From the NCBI RefSeq assembly GCF_013003985.1, contig NZ_CP053073.1, positions 3,348,001 through 3,412,000 on the forward strand: a stretch of DNA of 64,000 nt. The letters run 5' to 3'. Shown one piece after another: positions 7,718-17,097 of the stretch; the stretch's first letter is position 1, and each line of letters begins with the position of its first letter. The notes under the pieces were generated by a model. That model made no database searches, had not been told where the DNA came from, and saw only the letters and a list, made by a program, of their open reading frames with translations. The stretch is from Usitatibacter palustris. Lineage in GTDB: Bacteria; Pseudomonadota; Gammaproteobacteria; Burkholderiales; Usitatibacteraceae. A program made the position numbers and the translations under genes.

Positions 7718-8895
7718 ACGTCCTGCGCATGGCCGACCTCGACCTGGCCGGCAAACGCGTCTTCATCCGCGCCGACCTCAACGTCCCGCAGGACGACAGC
7801 GGCGCCATCACCGACGACACGCGCATCCGCGCGTCGGTGCCCGGCATTCGCCTCGCGCTCGAGAAGGGCGCGGCGGTCATGGTCACTTCGCACCTGGGCC
7901 GCCCCACCGAGGGCCAGTTCTCGGAGGCCGATTCGCTCGCCCCCATCGCCAAGCGCCTGGGCGAATTGCTCGGCCGCGAGGTTCCCCTCGTGCGTGATTG
8001 GCTCGGCGGCGTGGACGTGAAGCCCGGCGCGGTCGTGCTCCTCGAGAATTGCCGCTTCAACGTGGGCGAGAAAAAGAACGCCGACGAGCTCGCGCAGAAG
8101 ATGGCCGCACTTTGCGACGTCTATGTGAACGACGCCTTCGGCACCGCGCACCGCGCGGAAGCCACGACGCACGGCATCGCCAAGTTCGCGAAGGTCGCCT
8201 GCGCCGGCCCGTTGCTCGCCGCGGAGCTCGATGCCCTGGGCAAGGCGCTCGCCAATCCGCGCCGGCCGCTGGTGGCGATCGTCGCGGGCTCCAAGGTGTC
8301 CACGAAGCTCACGATCCTCAAGACCCTTTCCGAGCGCGTCGACCGGCTGATCGTGGGCGGCGGCATCGCCAATGCCTTCATGCTCGCCGCGGGCCTGCCG
8401 ATCGGCAAGTCGCTGTGCGAGCCCGACCTGCTGCCCGAGGCCAAGGAAATCCTCGTGATGATGGAAGCGCGCGGCGCGAAGGTGCCGATCCCGACCGACG
8501 TCGTGGTCGCGAAGACTTTTGCCGCCGACGCGCCGGCCACCGTCAAGGCCGCGAAGGAAGTCGAGGACGACGACATGATCCTCGACATCGGCCCGGCCAC
8601 CGCGAAGCACTACGCGGGCATCCTCGGCATGGCAGGCACGATCGTCTGGAACGGTCCGGTGGGCGTGTTCGAGTTCGAGGCGTTCGGCAATGGAACGAAG
8701 GAAGTGGCTGACGCGATCGCGTCATCCAAGGCATTTTCAATCGCGGGTGGCGGTGACACGCTGGCGGCGATCGCGAAATACGGCGTGACCGACCGCATCG
8801 GCTACATCTCCACGGGCGGCGGCGCGTTCCTCGAGTTCCTCGAGGGCAAGGTCCTTCCCGCGGTGGAGATCCTGGAGAAAAGGGCGGCTGCATGA
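7714..8895 (+). CDS. pgk: Phosphoglycerate kinase
   Basis: A 393-residue enzyme of lower glycolysis, moving phosphate between 1,3-bisphosphoglycerate and ADP. Family landmarks are [13 protein letters not shown] (13-25), [28 protein letters not shown] and the C-terminal GGGDTLAA nucleotide loop. I chose the GTG at 7714, giving [13 protein letters not shown], because this matches the E. coli N-terminus; an internal ATG at 7729 is possible. The GTG overlaps the TGA of the DUF6356 gene, and the stop overlaps the pyk ATG, so translation is coupled along the operon. Confidence 0.96.
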   Translation: MNVLRMADLDLAGKRVFIRADLNVPQDDSGAITDDTRIRASVPGIRLALEKGAAVMVTSHLGRPTEGQFSEADSLAPIAKRLGELLGREVPLVRDWLGGVDVKPGAVVLLENCRFNVGEKKNADELAQKMAALCDVYVNDAFGTAHRAEATTHGIAKFAKVACAGPLLAAELDALGKALANPRRPLVAIVAGSKVSTKLTILKTLSERVDRLIVGGGIANAFMLAAGLPIGKSLCEPDLLPEAKEILVMMEARGAKVPIPTDVVVAKTFAADAPATVKAAKEVEDDDMILDIGPATAKHYAGILGMAGTIVWNGPVGVFEFEAFGNGTKEVADAIASSKAFSIAGGGDTLAAIAKYGVTDRIGYISTGGGAFLEFLEGKVLPAVEILEKRAAA

Positions 8896-10340
8896 GCGCT
8901 ATGAAGCGAAGCACGAAGATCGTCGCCACGCTGGGTCCCGCCTCGAGCGACCCCGCGGTCCTCGAGCGCATGATCCTCGCGGGCGTGGACGTGGTCCGCC
9001 TCAACTTCTCGCACGGCACCGCGGCAGACCACCTCAAGCGCGCGGAGCTCGTGCGCGAGACCTGCCGCAAGATCGACCGCACCGTGGGCATCATGGCCGA
9101 CCTGCAGGGTCCGAAGATCCGCGTGGGCAAGTTCAAGGACGGCAAGGTCGCGCTCAACAAGGGCGACAAGTTCATCCTCGACGCGGACTGCGAGACCGGC
9201 GACGCCACGCGCGTAGGCCTCGACTACAAGGAACTCCCGCGCGATGTGCGCCCCGGCGACGTGCTGCTGCTCGACGACGGCAAGATCGTCCTCGACGTGG
9301 CCTCGGTGAAGGGCAACGAGATCCACACGGTCACGCGCCACGGCGGCACGCTCTCGAACAACAAGGGCATCAACCGGCAAGGTGGCGGCCTCACGGCGCC
9401 GGCGCTGACGCCCAAGGACATCGACGACATCCGCACCGCGGCCCAGATGAAGGCCGACTACCTCGCGGTCTCCTTCCCGAAGAGCGGCGCCGACATGTAC
9501 ATGGCGAAGGAGCTGATGCGCGCCGCGGGAGGCGACTCGCTGCTGATCGCCAAGATCGAGCGTGCCGAAGCGATTCCCGCGCTCGAGGACATCATGAACG
9601 CCTGCGACGGGATCATGGTCGCGCGCGGCGATCTCGCGGTGGAAGTGGGCGACGCGTCGGTTCCGGCCCTGCAGAAGCGCATGATCCGCACCGCCCGCGA
9701 GTTGAACAAGCTCACGATCACCGCGACCCAGATGATGGAGTCGATGATCTCCAGCCCCGTCCCCACGCGCGCCGAAGTCTCCGATGTCGCCAACGCCGTG
9801 CTCGACGGCACGGACGCCGTGATGCTCTCGGCCGAATCCGCCTCGGGCCAGTACCCGGTCGAGACCATCGAGGCGATGAGCCGTATCTGCGTGGAAGCCG
9901 AGAAGAGCCATCCGGTGACGCTCGACCGTGAATTCCTCGACCGCGTGTTCAAGCGCGTCGACCAGTCGATCGCGATGGCCGCGCTCTTCACCGCGTACCA
10001 CCTCAATGTGAAGGCGATCGCCGCGCTCACGGAGTCGGGCTCGACGGCGCTGTGGATGTCGCGCCTCAATTGCGGCGTGCCGATCTACGCCCTCACCTCG
10101 CAGACCAATACGCGCTATCGCACCACGCTCTTTCGCGACACCTACCCGCTGATGGTGAAGTACGTCGGCCACGACCGCGAGGAGCTCCTCGAGGAAGCCG
10201 AGGCCGTGCTCGTGCGCAGCGGCGTGGTGGCGGAAGGCGATCTCATCGTCCTCACGATCGGCGAGCCCATCGGCAAGGCCGGCGGGACGAACACGATGAA
10301 GATCGTGCGCGTCGGCGACCACAAGCGGCGCGCTCCGTGA
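8892..10340 (+). CDS. pyk: Pyruvate kinase
   Basis: A 482-residue pyruvate kinase, making pyruvate and ATP from phosphoenolpyruvate. Visible motifs are [11 protein letters not shown] (7-17), [17 protein letters not shown], the active-site KIERAEAI and [12 protein letters not shown], and [10 protein letters not shown]. The C-terminal allosteric domain is present. The start overlaps the pgk stop codon by four bases, and the stop overlaps the GTG of the next gene, so it sits firmly inside the operon. Length is normal for the type II form. Confidence 0.96.
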   Translation: MSAMKRSTKIVATLGPASSDPAVLERMILAGVDVVRLNFSHGTAADHLKRAELVRETCRKIDRTVGIMADLQGPKIRVGKFKDGKVALNKGDKFILDADCETGDATRVGLDYKELPRDVRPGDVLLLDDGKIVLDVASVKGNEIHTVTRHGGTLSNNKGINRQGGGLTAPALTPKDIDDIRTAAQMKADYLAVSFPKSGADMYMAKELMRAAGGDSLLIAKIERAEAIPALEDIMNACDGIMVARGDLAVEVGDASVPALQKRMIRTARELNKLTITATQMMESMISSPVPTRAEVSDVANAVLDGTDAVMLSAESASGQYPVETIEAMSRICVEAEKSHPVTLDREFLDRVFKRVDQSIAMAALFTAYHLNVKAIAALTESGSTALWMSRLNCGVPIYALTSQTNTRYRTTLFRDTYPLMVKYVGHDREELLEEAEAVLVRSGVVAEGDLIVLTIGEPIGKAGGTNTMKIVRVGDHKRRAP

Positions 10341-11092
10341 CAGCCCTGCTCGACCAGGTGCGCGGACGCTCCTGGTTCTACGAATTCGACCTGCCCGACG
10401 GCTCGCGCACGGCGAGTTACCTGCCGGCCGGCGTGGAGAAGGTGCATACCACTCGCCTGGCGATGCTCGATGCGGCACTGGACGCGCGCTACGGCGAAGG
10501 CCTCGAAGACCTCGAGGCCGTGGATCTCGCCTGCCACCAGGGCTTCTTCGCGCTGCACGTCCTGGGCCGCGGCATGAAGTCGGTCCTGGGCCTCGATGCG
10601 CGCCAGGAGCACCTGGACGACGCGAAGCTCATGGCCAAGGTGCAGGGCCTCGCCAACCGCTTTCCGACGCGCCAGGTCGATCTCGAGGAAGCGCAGGCCA
10701 AGGACATCGGCACGCACGACGTGACGCTCATGCTGGGCCTGCTCTACCACCTCGAAAACCCGGTGCGGGCCCTGCGCCTCGCGCGCGCGGTCACCAAGCG
10801 CACGCTCCTCATCGAAACCCAGGTCGTCCCGCACATGAGCGGCGTGGTCGATTGGGGCGCGCACACCTTCCAGCGCCACATGGTCGGCTCCTTCGGGATC
10901 ATCGACGAAACCGAGGAAACCCACGCCCCCGAAGCCAGTGCCCGCGGGATCTGCCTGGCGCCCTCGATCGAGGGCCTGGAATGGCTGCTCAAGCGCGTGG
11001 GCTTCTCCAACGTGGAGCGCCTGGCGCCCCCCGCCGACGGCTACGAGCAGCATCTGGGCCAGAAGCGGGTGATGTTCGCCGCCGACGTCTGA
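10337..11092 (+). CDS. Class I SAM-dependent methyltransferase (CmoB-like)
   Basis: A 251-residue methyltransferase. Motif I reads [13 protein letters not shown] (62-74), followed by an acidic strand end (GLDARQEHL) and GLLYHLENP, a combination seen in CmoB-like tRNA uridine carboxymethyltransferases and related small-molecule methyltransferases. The CmoB N-terminal RNA-binding part appears to be missing, so I do not assign cmoB. The start is a GTG overlapping the pyk TGA, fixing the gene inside the glycolytic operon between pyk and fba. Substrate unknown. Confidence 0.78.
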   Translation: MTALLDQVRGRSWFYEFDLPDGSRTASYLPAGVEKVHTTRLAMLDAALDARYGEGLEDLEAVDLACHQGFFALHVLGRGMKSVLGLDARQEHLDDAKLMAKVQGLANRFPTRQVDLEEAQAKDIGTHDVTLMLGLLYHLENPVRALRLARAVTKRTLLIETQVVPHMSGVVDWGAHTFQRHMVGSFGIIDETEETHAPEASARGICLAPSIEGLEWLLKRVGFSNVERLAPPADGYEQHLGQKRVMFAADV

Positions 11093-11166
11093 ATTCCCTG
11101 CGCTCCGGGTTCCTACCGGGTGCGCCAGACGGGTAAAATCGACCCTCCTACCCGGAGGTATTCGCC

Positions 11167-12231
11167 ATGGCTCTCGTCTCGATGCGTCAACTGCTGGATC
11201 ACGCGGCCGAAAACGGCTACGGACTCCCCGCCTTCAACGTGAACAACCTGGAGCAAGTGCAGGCGATCATGGAGGCCGCCAGCGAGACCGACAGCCCGGT
11301 GATCATGCAGGCCTCGGCCGGCGCCCGGAAGTACGCCGGCGAGACCTTCCTCAAGTACCTCATCGAAGCCGCGGTGGCGACGTACCCGAAGACGCCGGTC
11401 GCGATGCACCAGGACCACGGCCAGTCCCCGGCGGTGTGCGAAGGCGCCATCAAGCTGGGCTTCTCCAGCGTGATGATGGATGGCTCGCTCGAGGCCGACG
11501 GCAAGACCATCGCCTCCTACGACTACAACGTCGCCACGACGAAGCAAGTGGTCGACATGGCCCACCGTCTCGGCGTGTCCGTCGAAGGCGAGCTGGGCTG
11601 CCTCGGATCGCTCGAGACGATGCGCGGCGACAAGGAAGACGGCCACGGCACCGATTCCACGATGACGCGCGAGATGCTGCTCACCGATCCCGAGCAGGCC
11701 GCCGACTTCGTGAAGAAGACCGGCGTCGATGCGCTCGCCATCGCCATCGGCACCTCGCACGGCGCCTACAAGTTCACGCGCAAGCCCACGGGCGACATCC
11801 TCGCGATCGAACGCATCAAGGAGATCCACAAGCGCATCCCGAACACCCACCTGGTGATGCACGGCTCCTCGTCGGTGCCGCAGGATCTCCTCAAGGTGAT
11901 CCGCGAGAACGGCGGCGAGATGAAGGAAACCTACGGCGTGCCCGTCGAGGAGATCCAGGAAGGCATCAAGCACGGTGTCCGCAAGATCAACATCGACACC
12001 GACATCCGCCTCGCGATGACGGCCGCGATCCGCAAGTACCTGAACGACAACAAGAGCGCCTTCGACCCGCGCGACTACCTCAAGCCCGCGCGCGCCGCCG
12101 CCAAGGAAATCTGCAAGCAGCGCTACACGCAATTTGGCTGCGCCGGCATGGGCTCGAAGCTGCAGCCGATCACCCTCGAGAAGATGGCCACGCGTTACGC
12201 CAAGGGCGAGCTCGCCGCGGTCGTGAACTGA
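11167..12231 (+). CDS. fba: Fructose-bisphosphate aldolase, class II
   Basis: A 354-residue zinc-dependent aldolase, cleaving fructose 1,6-bisphosphate into two triose phosphates. The zinc/catalytic motif HQDHG (81-85) has His81, Asp83 and His84. GTSHGAYKF and MHGSSSVP are the later metal and phosphate loops. It belongs to the CbbA/long class IIB-like group common in betaproteobacteria. A strong ribosome-binding site (ggaggt, 11154-11159) precedes the ATG. That site pairs with cctcc (11144-11148) and with ctccgggt (11103-11110), so the leader could mask it. A TAAAAT at 11134-11139 may be a -10 element for a promoter local to fba. The TGA overlaps the purC ATG. Confidence 0.96.
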   Translation: MALVSMRQLLDHAAENGYGLPAFNVNNLEQVQAIMEAASETDSPVIMQASAGARKYAGETFLKYLIEAAVATYPKTPVAMHQDHGQSPAVCEGAIKLGFSSVMMDGSLEADGKTIASYDYNVATTKQVVDMAHRLGVSVEGELGCLGSLETMRGDKEDGHGTDSTMTREMLLTDPEQAADFVKKTGVDALAIAIGTSHGAYKFTRKPTGDILAIERIKEIHKRIPNTHLVMHGSSSVPQDLLKVIRENGGEMKETYGVPVEEIQEGIKHGVRKINIDTDIRLAMTAAIRKYLNDNKSAFDPRDYLKPARAAAKEICKQRYTQFGCAGMGSKLQPITLEKMATRYAKGELAAVVN

Positions 12232-13100
12232 TGTACGAATCGAAGATTGCCTCGCTCCCTTTGGTGGCGCGCGGCAAGGTACGCGACATCTACGCGGTCG
12301 GCGACGACAAGCTGCTCATCGTCACCACCGACCGCCTCTCCGCTTTCGACGTGGTCCTGCCCACGCCGATCCCGGAGAAGGGCCGCGTGCTCACCGAGAT
12401 GGCGAACTTCTGGTTTGCGAAGTTCGCGCACCTCGTGCCCAACCAGCTCACCGGCATCGATCCGCTGACCGTGGTGAAGCCCGAGGAAGCGGACCAGGTG
12501 CGCGGCCGCGCGATCGTGGTGAAGAAGTTGAAGCCCCTGCCCGTGGAAGCCGTCGTGCGCGGCTACCTCGAAGGCGGCGGTCTCAAGGAGTATCAAGAGA
12601 CAGGCAAGGTCTGCGGCATCTCGTTGCCTGCGGGCCTCAAGCGCGCCTCGAAGCTTCCCGAGCCGATCTTCACGCCCGCGACCAAGGCCGAAGCCGGCAT
12701 CCATGACGAGAACATCTCGTTCGAGCAGATGAGCGCCACCGTAGGCGAAGCGCGCGCGAAGGAAGTGCGCGAGGTCGCGCTCAAGCTCTACAAGGCCGCG
12801 GCCGAGTACGCCCTCACCAAGGGCATCATCATCGCCGACACGAAGTTCGAGTTCGGCGTGGATGCGGCCGGCAAGCTCCACATCATCGACGAAGCCCTCA
12901 CGCCCGATTCCTCCCGCTTCTGGCCCGCGGCCACTTGGAAGGAAGGCGAAGTCCCCGAGAGCTTCGACAAGCAGTACATCCGCAACTGGCTCGACTCGAT
13001 CGGCTTCAATCGCCAGCCGCCCGCGCCCGACGTGCCGCGCGAGGTCGCCCTCAAGACGAGCGAGAAGTACCAGGAAGCGCTGCGCCGCCTGGCGGCCTAG
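12231..13100 (+). CDS. purC: Phosphoribosylaminoimidazole-succinocarboxamide (SAICAR) synthase
   Basis: A 289-residue ATP-dependent enzyme joining CAIR and aspartate in purine biosynthesis. Signatures are ARGKVRDIY (14-22), [35 protein letters not shown] and the [10 protein letters not shown] block. The length matches the longer proteobacterial/yeast-like form and not the 237-residue E. coli form. The ATG shares one base with the fba TGA, so it is translated from the glycolytic transcript. No other purine genes are nearby on this side; in many betaproteobacteria purE and purK follow, but here they do not. Confidence 0.95.
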   Translation: MYESKIASLPLVARGKVRDIYAVGDDKLLIVTTDRLSAFDVVLPTPIPEKGRVLTEMANFWFAKFAHLVPNQLTGIDPLTVVKPEEADQVRGRAIVVKKLKPLPVEAVVRGYLEGGGLKEYQETGKVCGISLPAGLKRASKLPEPIFTPATKAEAGIHDENISFEQMSATVGEARAKEVREVALKLYKAAAEYALTKGIIIADTKFEFGVDAAGKLHIIDEALTPDSSRFWPAATWKEGEVPESFDKQYIRNWLDSIGFNRQPPAPDVPREVALKTSEKYQEALRRLAA

Positions 13101-13123
13101 TGTATCCGGACAAAAAAGTCACC

Positions 13124-14257
13124 ATGACCGCCCGCCTCGACGCCCGCGTGCTGACGCGCGAGCTCCTCGCCTACAACACGATCAATCCGCCGGGGATGGA
13201 GCGCGCGTGCGCGCGCCACCTGGGCGCGCTCCTCGAGACGGCGGGATTCACCGTCCGCTATCACGAGTACGCCGAGGCGCGCACCAGCCTCGTCGCCACG
13301 ATCGGCGGAAGCGACGCGAAAGCGCCGCTGTGCTTCACCGGCCACATCGACACCGTGCCGCTGGGTGCGGCGCCGTGGACGAAGGATGCCTTCGCGGGCG
13401 AGACGGACGGCGACAAGATCTACGGCCGCGGTTCAACGGACATGAAGGGCGGCGTCGCGGCCTTCGTCGCAGCCGCCGTGGAGCTCGCTCCGCACCTCGC
13501 GCGCGGCCCGGGCCTCGTGCTGGTGATCACCGCGGGCGAAGAGATCGGCTGCGAAGGCGCGCGCTACCTCGCCGACAAGAAATTGCTCGGGCGCGCCGGT
13601 GCCATCGTCGTCGCCGAGCCCACGGGCAACTTCCCCTACGTCGGCCACAAGGGCCTGTGCTGGTTCGAGGTGGAGACGCGTGGCGTCACCGCTCACGGCT
13701 CGATGCCGGAAGTGGGCGACAACGCCATCCTCAAGATGGCCCGCGTGATCGACGATCTCGGGCACTTCCACTTCCCGGTGGAGTCTCATCCGGTCATGGG
13801 CAAACCCACGATGAACGTCGGCACGATCCGCGGCGGCATCAACACCAATTCCGTGCCGGACGCCGCGGCGATCACGATCGACATGCGCACGGTCCCCGGC
13901 ATCGACCACGGCCACTTGTGCAAGTCACTGCAAACGTTGCTCGCGCCGCGGGGCGCGCGCGTGCGCCAGCTCGTCGATTGCGCGCCGCTCTACACCGAGC
14001 CGCAGACCGAATGGATGCAAACGGTGTTCGAGGATTGCACGCCGTTCCTCGAAGGCCGCCCGACACCGAAAACCATCACGTTTTCCACCGACGGCTCGGA
14101 CCTCAAGCGCGGTTTTGGCGGTGGCGTGCCCGCGGTGATCCTCGGCCCCGGCGAACCGACCCTCGCGCACCAGACCGACGAATGGTGCTCGCTCCATCGC
14201 ATCGAACAATCCGTCGACCTCTTCCGCAACATCGCGCGCCGCTGGTGCGATGCCTGA
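13124..14257 (+). CDS. argE: M20 family zinc deacylase, acetylornithine deacetylase-like
   Basis: A 377-residue M20A metallohydrolase of the ArgE/DapE group. Zinc ligands and catalytic residues are visible: His74 and Asp76 in GHIDTVP, Asp106 in GRGSTDMKGG, and Glu139-Glu140 in TAGEEIG, with a later HG and a C-terminal HQTDEWC block. The dimerisation domain contains HGSMPEVGDNAI. ArgE removes the acetyl group from N-acetylornithine in arginine synthesis, but the family also contains DapE and carboxypeptidases, so substrate is not certain. ATG at 13124 is preferred; an in-frame GTG at 13100 overlaps the purC stop. It ends nine bases before the radical SAM gene. Confidence 0.82.
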   Translation: MTARLDARVLTRELLAYNTINPPGMERACARHLGALLETAGFTVRYHEYAEARTSLVATIGGSDAKAPLCFTGHIDTVPLGAAPWTKDAFAGETDGDKIYGRGSTDMKGGVAAFVAAAVELAPHLARGPGLVLVITAGEEIGCEGARYLADKKLLGRAGAIVVAEPTGNFPYVGHKGLCWFEVETRGVTAHGSMPEVGDNAILKMARVIDDLGHFHFPVESHPVMGKPTMNVGTIRGGINTNSVPDAAAITIDMRTVPGIDHGHLCKSLQTLLAPRGARVRQLVDCAPLYTEPQTEWMQTVFEDCTPFLEGRPTPKTITFSTDGSDLKRGFGGGVPAVILGPGEPTLAHQTDEWCSLHRIEQSVDLFRNIARRWCDA

Positions 14258-14266
14258 ATCGAGCCC

Positions 14267-15274
14267 ATGAGCAAAGTCATCGAATTCCGCAAGAACGCCT
14301 CGCCCTCGCCCGTGACGCGCCAGCCCAGGCACATCTTCACGGCGCACATCGACATCGTGCACGGCTGCCAGCTCCAATGCGTCGGCTGCCCGAACTCCGT
14401 CCTGCTGCCCAAGGTGAAGCGCATCTCGGTGGAGGACTTCGCGACGATCCTCGGCAACATCGACGTCGAGCGCATCCACACGCTGCGCCTCTACAACTTC
14501 GGCGAGCCGCTGCTGCACAAGAACCTCGCGGAGATCGTGGCGCAGATCCCGAAGCAGAAATGGAAGCCCTCGGTCGTCGAGATCAGCACCAACGCGCAGA
14601 AGGTGGACTGGCAGGATTTCGAGGCGATGTTGAAGCTCGAAGTCGTCAACAAGCTCGTGGTGAGCTGCGACGGCGACGGCTCGCCCGCCGAGTACGAGCG
14701 CCTGCGCCCGCCTTCGAAGTGGGAGAAGTTCATCGAATTCCTCGAGCGAGCGCGCGAACTCCGCGACCGCTATTCGCCGGCCACACAGCTGTGGACGCGC
14801 TCGGTCATCCGCACGCAGCAGGATGCGCAACGCTGGGAAGACATCCTCCGGCCGCGCGGCTGGACGCCCGAGTTCCGCCGCTGGATGGCGCTGCCCGAAG
14901 CGAAGGAGAACCTCACCGGCCGCGAGATGGTCGCGCCCAAGGGCTCGTGCGTGTTCCTCGCGCAACCCGAGGAGTTCAACGCCCACCCGTGGTTCGGCGA
15001 GATCAACCTGCTCTACGTCGATGCCGACGGAACGGTCGTGCCCTGCTGCATGCATCCGCAAGCGGGCGTGCTCGGGAACCTGCGCACGCACAAGTTCAGC
15101 GAGATCCTCTTCGGCGCGGGCCGCCGGCAGATGAAGGAAGCGATGGACAAGGATCGCGCGTCGATGTCGGTGTGCGGCGAATGCGACGTGGGCCCCGTGG
15201 GCAATGAAGGTGCGTCGTACTGGAGCCAGCTCACGTACTGGAGCCCCAACAAGAGCCCGCTGCCCGAGCAGTGA
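14267..15274 (+). CDS. Radical SAM protein with SPASM-like C-terminus
   Basis: A 335-residue radical SAM enzyme. The cluster motif is CQLQCVGC with Cys34, Cys38 and Cys41 (CX3CX2C), followed by NFGEPLLH (77-84). The C-terminal region has Cys228, Cys260, Cys261, Cys303 and Cys306 in contexts such as VPCCMHPQAGVLGNL and VCGECD, which resemble a SPASM auxiliary-cluster region. SPASM proteins often modify peptides or act in glycan/antibiotic synthesis; no precursor peptide gene is evident nearby. The TGA stop lies in the left arm of a large inverted repeat, so the last residue may have been set by that element. Confidence 0.8.
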   Translation: MSKVIEFRKNASPSPVTRQPRHIFTAHIDIVHGCQLQCVGCPNSVLLPKVKRISVEDFATILGNIDVERIHTLRLYNFGEPLLHKNLAEIVAQIPKQKWKPSVVEISTNAQKVDWQDFEAMLKLEVVNKLVVSCDGDGSPAEYERLRPPSKWEKFIEFLERARELRDRYSPATQLWTRSVIRTQQDAQRWEDILRPRGWTPEFRRWMALPEAKENLTGREMVAPKGSCVFLAQPEEFNAHPWFGEINLLYVDADGTVVPCCMHPQAGVLGNLRTHKFSEILFGAGRRQMKEAMDKDRASMSVCGECDVGPVGNEGASYWSQLTYWSPNKSPLPEQ

Positions 15275-15344
15275 AAGTAGAGGGGTCAGATCCTTCTACT
15301 TGCGGCTACTTGCAAGTAGAAGGATCTGACCCCTCTACTTTCAC
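15271..15344. repeat. Perfect 33-bp inverted repeat (REP-like), also a likely bidirectional terminator
   Basis: The left arm (15271-15303) and right arm (15312-15344) are exact reverse complements over 33 bases, separated by ggctactt. The arms contain agaggggtcagatcc and its complement. Sequences built on GGGGTCAGATC are familiar from RAYT-associated REP elements in proteobacteria (recollection). The outermost TGA of each arm is the stop codon of the two convergent genes, at 15272-15274 and, on the minus strand, 15343-15341. The stem-loop would also end transcription from both sides, though neither side has a long T-tract. Confidence 0.9.
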
Positions 15345-16138
15345 ACCGACACGGCGATCTTGATTCCCATCCCGACCAGCAGCAGCGCGAAGATGCGCCG
15401 CAGCGTTGCGCCGCCCAGCTTGTGCGCGAGCTTGGCACCCCAGGGCGCGACGAAGATGCTGGTCACTGAGATGCCCAAGAACGCAGGGACATACACGAAC
15501 CCGAGGCTTCCCCTGGGCAAGCCCTCGACCGTCCATCCCGCAATCACGTAGCCGATCGTTCCCGCGATCGCGAGCGGAAATCCCATTGCCGCGCACGTGC
15601 CGATCGCCTTGTGCGTGGTCATGTTGCAGTAGGTGAGGAACGGCACGCCGATCGCGGCAGCACCGCCGCCGAACAGGCTCGAGACGATTCCGATGAAGAC
15701 CCCGACGCCCGCGAGCCCCGAGCGGTCGGGCAACTCGCGCGCGGGCTTGGGCCGCAGGTTGAAGGCCATCTGGAAGGTGAGGATGGCCATGAAACCGAGG
15801 AAGAAATACTTCAGGAAGGCCGTCGGCACGAAGCGCGCGAGCACCACGCCGCTCGCAACCCCGACGAGCAATCCGGGCGTCATGTGCTTCACGACCTCCC
15901 AGTCGACCGCGCGGTGCTTGTTGTGCGTGCGAAAGCTCGACCAGGACCCGGCGATGATCGCCGCGAGCGACGTGCCGATCGCCAGATGCATGACGTACTC
16001 AGGGGGATAGCCGTGCGCGGTGAACAGCAGGGCGAGCGTGGAGACGATGACGATGCCGCCGCCGATGCCCAGCAGGCCCGCGAAGAAGCCGACGACGATC
16101 CCGACACCGAGGTAGACCGACAGCTCGCCTAGCGGCAT
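15341..16138 (-). CDS. TSUP (TauE/SafE) family membrane permease
   Basis: A 265-residue polytopic membrane protein with about eight helices in two homologous halves. The N-terminal GFFAGLLGIGGG (17-28) and the repeated VSSLFGGGAAAIGVPFL are the paired glycine-rich motifs of the TauE/SafE family, whose members move sulfite, sulfoacetate, taurine-derived sulfonates or other organic anions. No sulfur-metabolism gene is adjacent, so substrate is open. The stop codon is supplied by the right arm of the 33-bp inverted repeat. The start lies one base beyond the EVE gene stop, so the two are probably co-transcribed downstream of zapA and 6S RNA. Confidence 0.88.
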   Translation of the reverse strand: MPLGELSVYLGVGIVVGFFAGLLGIGGGIVIVSTLALLFTAHGYPPEYVMHLAIGTSLAAIIAGSWSSFRTHNKHRAVDWEVVKHMTPGLLVGVASGVVLARFVPTAFLKYFFLGFMAILTFQMAFNLRPKPARELPDRSGLAGVGVFIGIVSSLFGGGAAAIGVPFLTYCNMTTHKAIGTCAAMGFPLAIAGTIGYVIAGWTVEGLPRGSLGFVYVPAFLGISVTSIFVAPWGAKLAHKLGGATLRRIFALLLVGMGIKIAVSV

Positions 16139-16139
16139 G

Positions 16140-16598
16140 TCACTTCAGGTGCTTCGTGATGAACTTCCATTCGGCAGCACTCACCGGCGTGATGGAGAGC
16201 CGGTTGCCGCGCTTGAGCGTCACCATCTCGGCGAGCTGCGGGAGCGTGCGCATTTCCTCGAGCGACAGCACGCGCGTCTTCTTCACGAGCTTCACGTCCA
16301 CGAGCATCCAGCGCGGTTCCTCGCGCTTCGCCTTCGGGTCGTAGTACGGGCTCTTCTTGTCGAACTGCGAATCGTCGGGATACGGCGTGCTCGAGACTTC
16401 CGCCAGGCCGTAGACGCCAGGCACTTCGCAGCTCGAGTGGTAGAACAGGACGCCATCGCCCACGCGCATGTGGTCGCGCATGTAGTTGCGCGCCATGTAG
16501 TTGCGCACGCCGAACCAGGGGGTGGATTGCTTCGGGGCCGCGGCGAGGTCGTCGATCGAGAACTCGTCGGGTTCGGACTTCATCAACCAGTACGCCAT
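16140..16598 (-). CDS. EVE domain protein
   Basis: A 152-residue single-domain protein. MAYWLMKSEPDEFSIDDL at the N-terminus, WFGVRNYMARNYMR and GDGVLFYHSSCEVPGVYGLAEV are the defining blocks of the EVE (PUA-like) family, related to human THYN1. EVE domains bind modified bases in DNA or RNA. The gene follows the 6S RNA gene on the same strand, in an order (zapA, 6S RNA, EVE) that I recall from betaproteobacteria. Probable cytosolic nucleic-acid-binding protein of housekeeping type. Confidence 0.88.
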   Translation of the reverse strand: MAYWLMKSEPDEFSIDDLAAAPKQSTPWFGVRNYMARNYMRDHMRVGDGVLFYHSSCEVPGVYGLAEVSSTPYPDDSQFDKKSPYYDPKAKREEPRWMLVDVKLVKKTRVLSLEEMRTLPQLAEMVTLKRGNRLSITPVSAAEWKFITKHLK

Positions 16599-16604
16599 CT
16601 AGAT

Positions 16605-16780
16605 GTCCTGCGGTGTTCGTCCAGGCCGCACTCTCGAACCCAGGGGTCCAAGTCGGTCACTCACCGAGCGCCGCAGGTACGTCCGACGTGGGACGCGCAC
16701 AATAGCGCTCTTAAGGCGAGCATCCATAGCTGACATTTATCGGTTCAAAGGATGTAAGCCTGGACGAACACCGCAGGAAA
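16605..16780 (-). ncRNA. ssrS: 6S RNA
   Basis: The ends form a perfect 20-bp helix: cctgcggtgttcgtccaggc (16607-16626) pairs with 16758-16777. Reading the minus strand, the 5' part contains the closing-stem-adjacent segment CATCCTTTGAACCGATAA, resembling the conserved CCTTGAGCCGATA of 6S RNA. The middle holds a long stem-loop consistent with the central bubble, and the 3' part has GGACCCCTGGGTTCGAGAGTGCGG-like sequence. The location directly downstream of zapA is the classic 6S position. 6S RNA binds sigma-70 RNA polymerase in stationary phase. Exact ends are estimated. Confidence 0.85.
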
Positions 16781-16782
16781 CC

Positions 16783-17097
16783 TCAGAACAGATTCTCCTG
16801 GTCGGCAGACAGCGCCGCCTCGAGATTCTCCTGCATTGAAGCGATTCTACGACGAATCGCGGTGCCGTCAACGCCGGAATCTCCCGGCTTGCGCTGTAGG
16901 AATTCGTGCGCGATGTTCAGCGCCACCATCAGCGCGATGCGTTCATTGCCGACGACCTTGCCGGTGTCGCGCGTTTCGCGCAGCTTGCGATTGAGGTATT
17001 CGACCGACGCCATCAATTGCTGCTCTTCGCCCTCGGGGCAGCCGACGCGGAACTCGCGGCCGAGCAGGTTGATGGTGAGCGCGCCCTTCTCGCTCAC
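16783..17097 (-). CDS. zapA: Cell division protein ZapA
   Basis: A 104-residue protein. The N-terminal globular part has INLLGREFRVGCPEGEEQQL, and the C-terminal half is a predicted coiled coil, as in ZapA proteins that bundle FtsZ filaments at the division ring. It begins four bases inside the preceding ZapB-like gene (ATGA overlap), so the two are translationally coupled. The 6S RNA gene follows immediately, and the mature RNA may be processed from the same transcript. Confidence 0.93.
   Translation of the reverse strand: MSEKGALTINLLGREFRVGCPEGEEQQLMASVEYLNRKLRETRDTGKVVGNERIALMVALNIAHEFLQRKPGDSGVDGTAIRRRIASMQENLEAALSADQENLF

Noticed and set aside
12862..15207. Plus-strand open frame of 781 codons across purC, the deacylase and the radical SAM gene
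   Set aside because: Out of frame with three well-supported genes; composition is the Arg/Pro-rich pattern of a shifted high-GC frame.
15271..15344. Inverted repeat as the terminal repeats of an insertion sequence
   Set aside because: The arms are only eight bases apart with no transposase between them; REP/terminator explains it better.
16605..16780. tRNA or terminator as explanation for the zapA-EVE hairpin
   Set aside because: No cloverleaf or anticodon arm; the long terminal helix with internal conserved 6S segments fits 6S RNA.
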